Positions 1-11,560 of a stretch of 64,000 nucleotides of DNA are shown piece by piece. Position numbers and translations under genes: made by a program. Location of the stretch: assembly GCF_003590095.1 (NCBI RefSeq), contig NC_039478.1, positions 5,828,001-5,892,000 on the forward strand. Reading direction: 5' to 3'. This DNA comes from Trichoplusia ni. Its lineage: Eukaryota; Arthropoda; Insecta; Lepidoptera; Noctuidae. The notes below the pieces were generated by a model that worked only from the letters and a program-made list of their open reading frames with translations, made no database searches and was not told the DNA's origin. Within the stretch, counting starts at the first letter, position 1, and every line of letters begins with the position of its first letter.

Positions 1-602
1 AAATAATTAATACAACCTTAATCGTATCCAAAATTAAGCAAATCTCATACATTTCTCATTTTAATGAAATTGCGTTATAGTTGCCGTTGGTTAATTGTCT
101 TTATTGCAACTGTTACTACTGTTAGCTAGCAATTTGCAGTTTGGTTAATACGGATTTGAGTTACTGCTCTCCGTGTCATAATGGCTTTGAAATAAAGCTG
201 TTTTATACACCTTATCAATTAGTCGTTAAAATTTATAATATTTAAATTTAGTCTGCAAGTGCATGTAGGTACTGTTTACTATAATATCCAAGTTAGGAAT
301 GCTATTTTCGGAATTAACTAATGCTCTTTCCATTTACGTTACAATAGTATTGCTTCTAAAGTCATAAATTCCTACCAAATAGACAGAAAATTAACGATTT
401 GTTTCTCTGCCTATTTAAAAGGGTAAATAATGATCGCCAATTATTTGCTAGTCTTTCTCTCTTAAAGAATATACAATAAACATCTACAAACTAGATCTAA
501 AAGGGTGTGAAGGTTGCGAAACTTTTTAGCACTCGCTTTTAAGCTTTAATAAACGATGTACCTATGTACAATAGCTAATGTTTTCTCTTTATTATATTAC
601 AG
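1..602 (+). other. Pde11: Pde11 intron (upstream part)
   Basis: AT-rich non-coding sequence leading into the acceptor at 601-602 (tattacag just before the exon). I see no exon in it. The 5' part of the gene lies to the left of the window. Confidence 0.6.
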
Positions 603-751
603 TTAGTCAACAAATTCGACGAGTTGCTGTTCACGAAGAACGATGAGAACTTCGTGAGGCTTTCGCGATATTCTGCGGCATGGGCATCCACAACACGCAT
701 ATGTACGAGAAGGCCATCACAGCCATGGCCAAGCAGAGCGTTACGCTTGAT
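603..751 (+). CDS. Pde11: Phosphodiesterase 11-like, exon encoding the end of the second GAF domain (1-base frameshift)
   Basis: Seen: acceptor ag at 601-602, donor gtgagt at 752. Frame 1 (603-656) reads [18 protein letters not shown]. From 657 the next frame reads [20 protein letters not shown] and then [12 protein letters not shown]. Known: NKXnFX3DE is the signature of cyclic-nucleotide-binding GAF domains in PDE2/5/6/10/11, and the FCGxGIHNTxMYEKA stretch follows it in PDE11. The exon is 149 bases, one short of the 150 needed to enter and leave in phase 0. GTGAG at 654-658 would read Val-Glu as GTGGAG, so one G appears missing. The enzyme hydrolyses cAMP/cGMP in the cytosol. Inference: a base-calling error is likelier than a pseudogene, because both flanks are otherwise intact and splice sites are good. 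PDE5/6 cannot be wholly excluded. Confidence 0.85.
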
Positions 752-1233
752 GTGAGTTAATATCGATTTTATTGTAAAGGAATAAGATTGAATTATGCTC
801 TAAATAGGTCATTTTAGCATGTTATCAGTGAGATGACTTTTTTCTCGCCATTTCTCAATGGAAGTATTTACTTTAGTAGGAGTGATATCAAATTGCAATT
901 GCAAACTATGTTAAATCATATCCATTTTGTGTAAAAGAGATTTGCGCTTTTTAACTTTTTGATGGCTATAGCCATACTTATAAGTACCTGAGCAAAATTC
1001 CTAAAGATGCATTTGGGAAAACTTGGATTCGATCTGGCTGTGATATAGTACCACTTTCCCGATTTATTGTTGTTTTATTCGAGCCGAAATAAAACTGTAC
1101 AAAAGACAGTTTTCGAATTCATTATCGTTGAGTACAGAGGTACTTACGTAACATACAAATTAGCCAGTCATTTCCCACATACGCATAATTTCACTTGGTC
1201 CATTAAATGTGAACATGTTATTTGTTATTGCAG
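752..1233 (+). other. Pde11: Pde11 intron
   Basis: 482-bp phase-0 intron, donor gtgagt, acceptor ttgttattgcag. No other feature seen. Confidence 0.8.
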
Positions 1234-1284
1234 GTACTGAGTTACCACGCATCCGCATCATTAGACGACGCTCAACGGCTACGG
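1234..1284 (+). CDS. Pde11: Phosphodiesterase 11-like, linker exon between GAF-B and catalytic domain
   Basis: A 51-base exon between acceptor gcag (ends 1233) and donor gtgggt (1285). It reads VLSYHASASLDDAQRLR, 17 codons, phase 0 at both ends. It continues directly from the previous exon to give [18 protein letters not shown], the helix that links the second GAF domain to the catalytic domain in PDE11 and relatives. Downstream exons for the metal-binding catalytic domain (HNWRHA and DHRGTNN-type motifs) were not recognised anywhere later on the plus strand. The next thing on this strand is the assembly gap, so the rest may be in the gap or misplaced. Confidence 0.82.
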
Positions 1285-1767
1285 GTGGGTTCACAACACA
1301 AATGAACATTACACACTAATCTGTACACACAAACAAACTAATTCAAACCTTAACACACAACAATAAAGTCCTATTTAACAGCTATAGAGTTCCAAAGAGA
1401 TTATTACATAAGTGTTCAATGTACGTTGGTTGCTGCAACTTGTAGTTGGCTTCAAGCGAAACGTCTGAAGCAGTCATATAATTAACAAAGTCCGTAATTA
1501 GATGAACATGTTTGTGTTAACAGGTTTGCTTCCCAACTTGGGTCATGATTGTTCGTGGAAAGTTAGTCTGCGTTTTGTTGAGACGTACTTTAAATAAGGG
1601 AAGCTTTTTGTGAAGCAAAATTCGTATAACTAAACGACTGTGTAATATAAAATACGTAATGTATCAATATTATCTCGAGTAACGATATCCATTGCGGTTT
1701 TATAACAGCTATGGACATAAACTTTGATAATCGCTCCGCAATGTACACAAAAACTTGTTATACCAAC
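1285..1767 (+). other. Pde11: Pde11 intron up to scaffold gap
   Basis: Non-coding AT-rich sequence from the donor at 1285 to the N run. No exon recognised. Confidence 0.5.
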
Positions 1768-2767
1768 NNNNNNNNNNNNNNNNNNNNNNNNNNNNNNNNN
1801 NNNNNNNNNNNNNNNNNNNNNNNNNNNNNNNNNNNNNNNNNNNNNNNNNNNNNNNNNNNNNNNNNNNNNNNNNNNNNNNNNNNNNNNNNNNNNNNNNNNN
1901 NNNNNNNNNNNNNNNNNNNNNNNNNNNNNNNNNNNNNNNNNNNNNNNNNNNNNNNNNNNNNNNNNNNNNNNNNNNNNNNNNNNNNNNNNNNNNNNNNNNN
2001 NNNNNNNNNNNNNNNNNNNNNNNNNNNNNNNNNNNNNNNNNNNNNNNNNNNNNNNNNNNNNNNNNNNNNNNNNNNNNNNNNNNNNNNNNNNNNNNNNNNN
2101 NNNNNNNNNNNNNNNNNNNNNNNNNNNNNNNNNNNNNNNNNNNNNNNNNNNNNNNNNNNNNNNNNNNNNNNNNNNNNNNNNNNNNNNNNNNNNNNNNNNN
2201 NNNNNNNNNNNNNNNNNNNNNNNNNNNNNNNNNNNNNNNNNNNNNNNNNNNNNNNNNNNNNNNNNNNNNNNNNNNNNNNNNNNNNNNNNNNNNNNNNNNN
2301 NNNNNNNNNNNNNNNNNNNNNNNNNNNNNNNNNNNNNNNNNNNNNNNNNNNNNNNNNNNNNNNNNNNNNNNNNNNNNNNNNNNNNNNNNNNNNNNNNNNN
2401 NNNNNNNNNNNNNNNNNNNNNNNNNNNNNNNNNNNNNNNNNNNNNNNNNNNNNNNNNNNNNNNNNNNNNNNNNNNNNNNNNNNNNNNNNNNNNNNNNNNN
2501 NNNNNNNNNNNNNNNNNNNNNNNNNNNNNNNNNNNNNNNNNNNNNNNNNNNNNNNNNNNNNNNNNNNNNNNNNNNNNNNNNNNNNNNNNNNNNNNNNNNN
2601 NNNNNNNNNNNNNNNNNNNNNNNNNNNNNNNNNNNNNNNNNNNNNNNNNNNNNNNNNNNNNNNNNNNNNNNNNNNNNNNNNNNNNNNNNNNNNNNNNNNN
2701 NNNNNNNNNNNNNNNNNNNNNNNNNNNNNNNNNNNNNNNNNNNNNNNNNNNNNNNNNNNNNNNNNNN
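1768..2767. other. Assembly gap (1000 N)
   Basis: Exactly 1000 undetermined bases. The round number indicates a placeholder of unknown true length, so adjacency of the two sides depends on scaffolding. Open reading frames that cross it are artefacts. Confidence 0.98.
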
Positions 2768-2844
2768 TTTTAGAACTCTGTGTAACGACAAAGTCCAGGG
2801 GTCGTACAGGAGCAAAAGCTCAAAGAAATATTGTTCACATAATT

Positions 2845-3060
2845 TTTAACCCTCGACACAAAAGAGGAGTGGGAATTATAAATTTGACGTGTCAGGTGTC
2901 TGTCTGTTTGTCGGCGATATCATAGCTCCCGAACGGATTGAACGATTACGATAGTTTATTAGTTTGTTTTGTAAGAATTAATTATTATGTGTGAGTAAGT
3001 CGCAGTAGTATCTAAGTAGTAAGTTTAAGAAAAAAAAAATCGGTTGCGTCGTTTAAAAGT
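2845..3060 (+). repeat. Degraded dispersed lepidopteran repeat (CCCTCGACACAAAAGAGG family)
   Basis: It starts ttaaccctcgacacaaaaga and runs through a gtctgtctgtttgtcgg tract and catagctcccgaacggattg. I recognise this order from a common lepidopteran repeat, from memory and not by search. No terminal repeats or target-site duplication are evident. It lies just inside the contig edge after the gap. Confidence 0.45.
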
Positions 3061-4504
3061 TGTGAGAGGTGAATTTTGATTGTCGGTTTTTTTTTTATTT
3101 TATCTTGCGCCTAATATAATGCCTTTGAGTTTAGTCCATGAGATAGTGCTTTAGGTTTTATTGTATTATGGAAAAAGTTTCCAAAAGCTTCGGATATTTA
3201 TTTACACTTAAATATTTATTAACATCTAATATAACAGGTATTGTTGTCTGATCTGCCGTCTAATTATAACGTTTTATTAAATAATAATATACATTAATCA
3301 AATGTCTATCAATACCTAATAACCCTACGCGCGATAGTAATCGTTCAGCGATTTATGTATTTTAATACTAAAAATATTTTATATCAGCTATTTCTAGCTA
3401 CATGTGTGGTCATTTTTTCAACAGTCATGCTTCGTAAGGCAAACAGTCTTAATATCTAAAGCAAGTGCAAGTCATGCAGGCACACCAAATATATTCAGAT
3501 ATAGAAGTCTCTGATTATAAAAATACCTGAAGAACTAAGAGCTGGACTCGTATACGATAGATTCCGTACAAAAATACAAAAACACTTATTGTTTACTGGT
3601 ATAGAAATCACACTGAAAATTATAACTCCCTGGATCTCGGTTCGGTTAAAGTCGGGCGAACGGTAAGTAACTGCGTTTCGTGTTAACTACTTGGAACCCT
3701 TTTCTTATTGAACCGAAAGCTTAAAAATAAATTGTTTTAAATTTGAATAGCGTGATCTTGAAATTTTATATTTCCACATTCGAGTCACCCCAAGATACCA
3801 CTAAATTTCGATTTGAACATTGTTAACAATAAAAATTTTGCCATGTGGAGTTTTGTGATTTTTATTGTTATTTTTATGAAATGTTTACGTATGATTGTTT
3901 ATGTATGTGTTAAAATCCGTAAATTGATGGTATTGTCAAGTATTTATAGTCAAGGTTTAAAAGAAGTTTGAGGGTTATAAATGAAGAGCCCTCAGAAAGA
4001 TTGAGAAGACAACCGAAAATATTTTTGGATTCTTTACTTATGGATTCTTTTTAAGTATCGTTCATATAAAGTCTTGGTGGGCCAAAATATTTGATTTGCC
4101 CATATTACAGGATGGTGCGAAAACTTTACCTTTTTTTCAATTACCCATATTCTTTATTCACCTTTAATAATATAAATGTATGCGCTTAAAGTCCAAAGTA
4201 GTCTCTCAATACTAATAACGACAAGTCTAAAAACTTTAGAATAAAGTTCAGAGTCGTAAATAAGTTATAAATACTTTGTTTAGGTATACATTACAGTTCA
4301 TTATAACATAACGCAGTATGTGTATGATATTGCATCAGATCGTATGACACTGCAATGCCATCTATGAACGGAATTAGTCCCTTCGTACAAAGGTTAAAGG
4401 TTTTAGACACCAAGTCTACTTATGGACTCCATAGAGGTTTTAGTCAGGCAAATGTTGTTGGAGTCTTCAGCTAGCTACGGGTAAAAATGGATTAGTTCTG
4501 GTTT
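2991..4504. other. Intergenic, nothing recognised
   Basis: AT-rich sequence with short A and T homopolymers near 3030-3100. No coding signal or clear repeat. Confidence 0.6.
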
Positions 4505-4600
4505 TTAGGGTTTCATATCCATACGGCAAAAACAGACTGTTTAATATCCGTCCTTCAGTACGTCATCAGGCTGTACCACAAGAACCTTAACAAAACGTAT
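4505..4600 (-). repeat. Fragment of GGTTGCGAGTCGG/CCCTTTGGGTACGG family repeat
   Basis: The plus strand shows agggtttcatatccatacgg, then tccgtcc, then tcatcaggctgtaccac. This is the reverse complement of the 3' half of the repeat also present at 5638-5830 and 43795-43885 (ends in an ...aggg-type string, with a ccgtcc tract and the caccaggctgta block). Diverged and partial. Confidence 0.45.
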
Positions 4601-5637
4601 GTCATTTTCGGAGATGATTCCATTCCTGCTGTTGCCATAGCAATAAAAATTAGATTGCAGTTAAGCACGGTTTATTTGAATTATTTTTGGTCTCTTTGTA
4701 CGGAACTCTCTCTCTCGCGACTCTAACTCACAATTCACCGTTTTTATTTCATTTCATTCAGATCCCGATTCAATCCCAAAATGATACTATTCAACTAAAC
4801 CAAGATCAGCGCCACTGCATGAACTGGCGCTAGTAATACGAACCAACTAGATCTCAATTTAATTTAAACAGATATTCAATTCTATTTGGACTAAGTCTAC
4901 CGTCAGGACTTAAAATACCTCCTGCTATACGGACGTTGACAGACATTCGTGAGACATTCTTATAGTATTTTGAACTTGACGGTACAACCGGTTTGCCATT
5001 GCCCGGGGCATTATACTATACAATTTCGAATGAATACAATCGGTAAAAGCAGAAGCAGTACCATCGGAGCGATACCATAGATCTTTGTAAGTGCACTTTA
5101 AACCCACAGTAGTAGTGAAAGTATTATATACGACGCGGGAGATATCGTACGAGTTGCAGTCCATTGCTCTACTATCAAAAGTGTTTTATCATTAACGATA
5201 TTTCTCGCATCATCTTATTCAGATGTTTTAATGTTTCAATTAATTCTCACATTACCAGTACAGCATGATTTAATCTGAATGTAGAATTACTAGATACAGG
5301 AATATGTACTTAAAAAGTTATTTAGCATCAACTTAATTAAATGTATATCTATCTCATTTTTACGCTTGAAAATAAAAGAGATAAGATTCATTTTCAGTTC
5401 TTAGTCTCTATTTTAGTTTGACATTTACTTCTGTTGATATAGGTCACGCAATATTTGTCGCAAGAATAAATTTTACTACAGTATTGGCGAATTTACAGCA
5501 ATAAAGTTGTGCAATACGGCAATAAAGATGTTTAGCACGTCAGTTATAACATTTTAAAGCAATTCTCAGGTGTTTTGAATGTATCTAATTTAGCTGATAG
5601 ACTAAATGTCTCTCGTACCATTGATTATAGTTTGCTA
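4601..5637. other. Intergenic; one unexplained minus-strand open frame at 4925-5164
   Basis: Mostly AT-rich. The open frame at 4925-5164 has no recognisable domain and no splice context, and I do not call it a gene. It might be decayed transposon coding sequence. Confidence 0.4.
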
Positions 5638-5830
5638 AAATAAAACCGGTTGCGAGTCGGACTTACGACACTCAAAGGTTCCGTACAAATACGTAGATTA
5701 AAATAAAACAAATTTGCAAATAACACATTTACCTGTCGTGACGAGTGGCAGTCGGATGAAAAGACGGACAGGCAGCGGTACCTCATAAATAGGGTTTTAT
5801 TTTTACTCTTTGGGTAAAAGTTTATGTATT
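5638..5830 (+). repeat. Dispersed lepidopteran repeat, GGTTGCGAGTCGG type
   Basis: It begins accggttgcgagtcggactt, includes aaaggttccgtac, then gacggacaggcagcggtacc, and ends agggttttatttttactctt with ctttgggtaaaag. This order is a familiar high-copy lepidopteran element. The middle is shortened compared with the form I recall. No target-site duplication identified. Confidence 0.55.
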
Positions 5831-6156
5831 TGTGACCTGTTTTCAAATGTATGTCACCCATTTATAATATATCTTTTTTCCAAACGAGCAGTAAATTAGA
5901 CAAATGGTTCTACCCTCTTTCCATGTACATAAATGCTACTTTATGGCAATGACAGACGTTGAAGATGAAAGCTTTACTTTCTTTATGACATTTCTTTCGG
6001 GTATCCTAAACTCACCTCAGATATTTCTAAGAGGTATTTCTACCGTTGCTCTCATTACGTCAATTTCTAATGTGACATCTGTATCAGTAGCCATTTTAAA
6101 TGCTTGATTATGCGGGTGCGCACCTATTACTACCTACTTTATACTCATTATGCATA

Positions 6157-6400
6157 GACGAGCTAAGCTATAACTTCACAAATGGTTCGATCACAGGTAA
6201 GTTTCAACATTCGTTACAGAAGCTAAACAGTCTGACAAGGAACCGGTCAGTCTAGCTAAGAGGTATTGTGTAGCCCAGGTAACTTGGTTGAGGAGGTCGG
6301 ATAGGCAGTGCCTCCTTGTAAAACACTGGTACTTAACTGCATCTGGTAGGATTAGAAGCCGACTCCAAAATAGTTGGGAAAAGGGTAGGTTAGTGATGAC
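6157..6400 (-). repeat. Dispersed repeat, TTTTCCCAACTATGTTGG family (minus copy)
   Basis: The reverse complement of the element at 9260-9665. Shared blocks are the gcttagctcg end, cctgtgatcgaaccatt, the gtaccagtgttttacaagga block and cttttcccaactat. The central part present in the 9.3-kb copy is missing here. Third copy at 59800-60045. Confidence 0.65.
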
Positions 6401-7643
6401 TCACTATTGATCGAAGTGTCCTCATCCAAACCATCACCTGTTTCTTAGTCAGATGAAACCAGATGGTCAGGTTTGCCTCTATCAGGCTCATTATATTATG
6501 ATGCAATACCTAGCATCGCGTGTTAGGTATCTTAAGTATTCAGAACCGAGACTCATTTAACTTAGTAATGATTATTTTGAATCCAATATACCCATAATTA
6601 TACAATAATTCACATATTTGGAATTCATGCGTGGGAGTAAGCATGAATGTTAATCTGCTTTTAATATTCGTAATCTTGGAGTTATTCCTCCGAATGCATA
6701 ATAATTGTGCAAAATGTATATATCCTTGAAACTAGAAAATATAATAATTGAAAAAAGTATAATCGACTTCAAGTAAACGCCACTGTGAAAATGGTGAATT
6801 TTTATGGACAGCTGTTTTATGTTAAATCAAAAATTCGGTAAAAAAATTGACAACCTCCTTCTTTCTTAAATCGTTTGAAAATGCCGTTTGCCCGCTAAAG
6901 GTAAAGAGCGTATTTCCTTCATCACAACAGGTCAATACATTTCTCATGCACATGTTGAACAAAACCAGCACTGATATAGCAAGTAATGACCGCAAACAGC
7001 GTCCAATAATAAATCTACAACTAACGATAATAATATTACGTACAGGCAACGGCCGACCAAAGTCCAGTTAAGGACGACTCCGGTACACATGTCTAATACA
7101 GACTAGTTTGGTCTCAATCCTTGAGCAGATGTTCTTTAACGCTTTGTAACTGATAATGAGATTTTCGTGTCTATCCAAAGCCTTAAAAAGCAAGTTTTGT
7201 AATGCATCCTTATATGGCTTACAAGTGCATGTTTCAAGACATCAAAGGGGGTCACCCTTTAAAAACATTTGACGATTAGATTCAGATTTTTTAAGCAGAA
7301 AAACAGATGAATATCCCGGTCCTATTAGCTCCAAAAATAGGGGTAAGGTTACATTAATTCGCACCCAGCTAAACCAGACGTGAGTAAAGTAACGCTCTTG
7401 CGAGTCTTAGTGGGGCAGAGCAAATTGCTCTCCATAGATAAAAAGCAAGTGTTCAGCAACATATGTACATCTGCTTCCTTTCAATCATAAAACACAGAAC
7501 TCTTTATACTCACTAATCAAATCATTCGTACTGATACACAAAGCAGTAATGACATACCTAGTCTATTAAACTAATAACGACAATAAGGCACTTTGAGGTA
7601 TTACAGTTATTTTGATCTGTCCGAGTAATGTCTGTTTCTGTAT
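6401..7643. other. Intergenic, nothing recognised
   Basis: No gene or clear repeat. The overlapping open frames at 6822-7071 on both strands resemble nothing known and have no splice context. Confidence 0.5.
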
Positions 7644-8115
7644 TACTAGCAGTTGCCCGCGACTTCGTCCTCATGATTAGAAGATAAATAAGCTATGACG
7701 CCTTGGGTTGATGCTAGGATTGCTAGGAACCCTTTTATTTTGAAATAAATTATAGCCTATGTTCAGCGGAGATAATGTAGCTTCTCAACTCTCAACAGTG
7801 AAAGAATTTTTCAAATCGGACCAGTATTTTCGAAGCCTATTCGTGTGAAACAAACAAATCTTTTCTCTTTTTTATAAATGCGGACAACATCACATACATT
7901 GTTCTGAACCCAAAGTAAGTTGCTGAAGCACTTGTGTTATGGAATTCAGATACAAAGAAGGTACCACAAACACCCAGACCCGAGACAATGTAGAAATGTT
8001 AATTTTTACATTGACCCGACCGGGGATCGAACCCGGGACCTCAGAGCTAGCGACACCTTGAAACCGGTGCGTACGCCACTCGACCACGGAGGTCTTATAA
8101 TATTAGTATAGAATA
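7644..8115 (+). repeat. ACTAGCTGTTGCCCGCGAC repeat, interrupted by a SINE
   Basis: The left part starts at 7644 with actagcagttgcccgcgact and runs to about 7873 through agaagataaat, accagtattttcgaagc and a caaacaaat tract. The right part resumes at 8095 with ttataatattagtatagaa, the usual 3' end of this family (compare 11307-11560, 13512-13792, 63733-63988). The SINE at 7874-8094 sits between them. The family resembles the 3' end of a non-LTR retrotransposon or a SINE; the class is inference. Confidence 0.7.
7874..8094 (-). repeat. tRNA-derived SINE, minus orientation, nested insertion
   Basis: Read on the minus strand from 8094: gacctccgtggtcgagtggc is a tRNA-like head with an A-box-like tggtcgagtggc. 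The B-box-like ggttcgatccc follows, then a body of about 130 bases ending gatgttgtccgcattta. It is nearly identical along its length to the plus-strand copy at 25501-25739. It is not a functional tRNA: the acceptor stem pairs only partly and a SINE body follows. It is inserted in the tail of an older repeat, so it is younger than that repeat. RNA polymerase III would transcribe an active source copy. Confidence 0.85.
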
Positions 8116-9259
8116 TTGCACGAATTAAAAATGACGTTGGTAGTAAAGTCAAACAGAAAAAGCGCCTGCATTTAGAGAAAGAATAAATAACAGCTAATAA
8201 GCCCGACGTTAAAGTAGAGTGTACATAGTTACAATAGTGAGTCCGTTAGACAGATTTCCAAAAATATGGAATAATTACGTTTTTTTTACATTTATGGATA
8301 CAGTGAAATAGAATTTCGTTTAACGTTACTTACCAATACGCGTTTTACCAACAAGAGATTTAATTATCCCCTCTAGCATACATTTCATCATCTTAAGTGC
8401 TTTTAAACTTCCTAACTTTTTAATGGTGTGATAATATAAAATTCAGTATTCAATATTTTTTTCAAATCTGTCTTATGGACTAAACCGATGTATATTATTA
8501 TATTTAGTCTACCCTATAGCTTGATTTTCCTGGTCTACGTCATCCAAAACTCTAAATTTCACATTCGATATCACAGGAAAAATTACAGATAATTCACGTC
8601 GTGTAAGTTGGGATGACATTGTACGAGCATTTGTTAAGCCAACGGTCATCGCATCGCATCGCTGTGTCTCTATGTAAATGGTCATGCATGACTAAACTGT
8701 TCTAAAAATAGATCCCCGCCTGGATGTGTGGCGATAACTGGACTAACTCGACCAAACTGGTCATATTTATGCCATGCCGCTTCCAAATATAGCTCAGGCG
8801 GTATGGAAATAGTTACGGAATACGTTTAAAATACCTTTGTGTTGAAACTTGTTGAAGTGATTATTTATAGTTGGAGATCAAGTTTATGCCTGGAGACTTA
8901 AGGAGTACTTGATGGTTAAGTCCCTTTTAGGTTTCATGAATTAGTCATTACGTTTGTGCAAGTGAGTCACTCGTTGCAGAAGTCTTGTTAATTTGGGCAA
9001 AACTTTCAAGACGCTAATTTGCAGAATTGTATGGAGAAATTAGTCCTTTTGCAGAGGCTTGTAATTAAAAGGTTTTATCCAACTGCTAAGATATAAAAGC
9101 TTTTAGTTGTGCATCTTATTATGGATTTACCTCGCAGGGAGAATTAGCATATTCATATTTCATTAATTTGAGCCTTAAGTAACGTGAACACCGTTAAAAC
9201 CGCTTAATTACTTGACATTTGGTTTGATTATCGTCATGTAGAAATTTAACTACCATGTA
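8116..9259. other. Intergenic, nothing recognised
   Basis: AT-rich. A short gcatcgcatcgc direct repeat near 8651 is the only structure seen. Confidence 0.55.
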
Positions 9260-9665
9260 ACATGGATCTTTAACCCCTTTCCAGGCCTCGGCGGGTATAT
9301 CATTGGCCTAGCCTTTTCCCAACTATGTTGGGGTCGGCTACCAGTCCAACCGGTTTCAGCTAAGTACCAGTGTTTTACAAGGAGCGACTGCCTATCTGAC
9401 CTCATTCACCCAGTTACCTGGGCAACACGATACCCCTTGGTTAGACTGGCTGTCAGACTTTTTCAAGCTTCTTACTACCTGTAACGACTGTCAAAGATGT
9501 AGGAATAACAGCCGGGACCCACAATTTAACGTGCCTTCCGAAACACGGAGGAACTCGTTATGACAAAGATGGTCACCCATGTACGGACCAAACGCTTCAA
9601 GCATAGCTTAACCTGTGATCGAATCACTTATGCGGTTATAGCTTAGCCACGAGCGGTATAATTAG
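9260..9665 (+). repeat. Dispersed repeat, TTTTCCCAACTATGTTGG family (longest copy)
   Basis: Contains ccttttcccaactatgttgg, agtaccagtgttttacaagg, gactgcctatctgacc, ataccccttggttagactgg and gacccacaatttaacgtgcc in the order known from a very common lepidopteran repeat. The best preserved of three copies here. Class unknown; no coding capacity. Confidence 0.75.
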
Positions 9666-11306
9666 GTGATTTTCGATCTAATAGTTACTTAACAAGTTTA
9701 GGTGTATTTTGGTTGATAGCTCCAGACTCTCCCGATTGACACAATATACGTAAACTAAAAGTTATGTAATCCACGAGGTTTTAAACAGAATCCCGTATGT
9801 GAAAATTTTTTCGTCTGTTGTACCTTTAGTTTGCATAAAACTTTCTAATTATATAACTTTTTCCCTGAAGCTAGCCTAATAAATTTTGGAGTCCTGATTG
9901 AATTTTCGGCAGATCTCAGTTTTTTTAGCCTTTATAGTTTTACTATGAAATTACATACATGGCGCGTTATTTCGTCTCCCTTCCACGACGGTAACACGCT
10001 GACAGCAACAAGGATAAGTCTACCAAATTCATTTGTTTTATGAATTCTCCATCGTAAACGCTGACAGAAACATTAGATAATAAACACTAATAATTAAACA
10101 CTACATTATCTAGTGTTTTCGCTAAGTAGGACAAAATTTAAATAGTTATCACCTCGCTTTGAACTTGTTGCTTCTGCTAACACCATGTATAGAAGCGAAT
10201 TCTCCAATGATATTTAAACTCTGTTTCAAGAACTAAGTTTCATAGATATTTTTTTCTTAAACTTTCTTAAAATTAGTTTAAGGTTAAAGATGTCTAATTA
10301 CTAACGTACATATATATGAGGGTCGGCTAAAACACTGATCAAAGATGGAGGCCTGGAATGCTATTTAAACAGATATGCTCGACTTTGTGTCATATTTAAT
10401 GACATTTTAAAACCGCCACTGGAAATAGCAATATTTTGATTTTAAAATCAAACTACATAATAATTCTACCAAGCTTTTCCTAATTGGAGAATAGAACTCC
10501 ATTAACCTTTAATCGAGATTAGCTCTTACTGATCGAGTTCACATACAACCGTAGGTCCCGCCCTTGCTTACATTATCTTTAACAGAATATGCATATTGCT
10601 TTAGCTTTGTTTCTACATAGCCTAGCTCGTTCTGTTCCCTAGTGCTAAATGTCATCGTATTTTAATGTTCGCCAAACAAATACATTGGAACCTGTCGGTT
10701 TCAAAATGCATTTGTATATTGTGTGTTTTGCTAGCTTGACTGGATTTTCTATTTCATTTGTTTGTGAATGTGGCTTTTGTTTTAAGCCTAATTCGAATGA
10801 ACGAATGAAAGCGAAGCCTTTGCGTTGGAGTTACACTGGAGGCTTATTAAAAAAAAACTTGGAAAACCATACCTCGGTTCTTTATTATTCTGAAGTCTTC
10901 GTCATTACCTTCGAACCCAAGTAAACTCACTGTTGGATATCAGTCAATCTTTAGTTATGTTATCTCTCTTTTCTGCTTTTGCTAAGACACTTAGGCATAC
11001 TTCACTTTAATATTTAGATAATTTAACTATATTATAGAGTCTTGACTTCTAAAAATAGACATAGTTATTTATGGCAGTAGGTACTATAGAAAATAATGGA
11101 AAGTTTATTCGCCAATAAAATAGACATTATATTCAAGATAGAAATAGATATATTATGGAAGTTTATTGTGTTGAATAACTATGATGCGTGTATGTATAAA
11201 TATGCTATGAGCTCAATAATATATGCAACGTCATACAAAAAATATAAAAAAACCATTATAACTTTGCATATTCCTGTATTCATAACCGCAAGTTTTTTTA
11301 TACAAC
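9666..11306. other. Intergenic, nothing recognised
   Basis: AT-rich. The plus-strand open frame at 10649-10924 (91 codons) has no recognised domain and no splice or promoter context; probably chance. Confidence 0.5.
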
Positions 11307-11560
11307 AACTAGCTGTTGCCCGCGACATCGTCGGTGTGGTTAGAAGATATAAGTTATGATTTATACCTGCCCTGTTTTATCCATATTTTCCATTGTATCT
11401 TCGCTCCTATTAGTCGCAGCGTGATGGTATTGAGCCTAAAACCTTCCTCGATGGATGGCCTATTCAATACAAAAAGAATTGTTCAATTTGAACCAGTAAT
11501 TAATGAGATTAGCGCGTTCAAACAAACAAACAAACTCTTTAGCTTTATATATTAGTATAG
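11307..11560 (+). repeat. ACTAGCTGTTGCCCGCGAC repeat, copy 2
   Basis: Starts actagctgttgcccgcgaca. It passes through ccattgtatcttcgctccta, ttagtcgcagcgtgatgg and gagattagcgcgttcaaaca, and ends tatattagtatag. It aligns by eye over its whole length with copies at 13512 and 63733. The open frames inside are spurious. Confidence 0.8.

Noticed and set aside
1709..2925. Four long open frames across the N run
   Set aside because: They are open only because the gap contains no stop codons; the real sequence on each side is short and non-coding.
4925..5164. Minus-strand 79-codon frame
   Set aside because: No domain, no splice sites and no composition shift; at most decayed transposon sequence.
7890..8111. 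Open frames on both strands over the 7.9-8.1 kb SINE
   Set aside because: They are translations of a tRNA-derived SINE also found at 25.5 kb, not genes.
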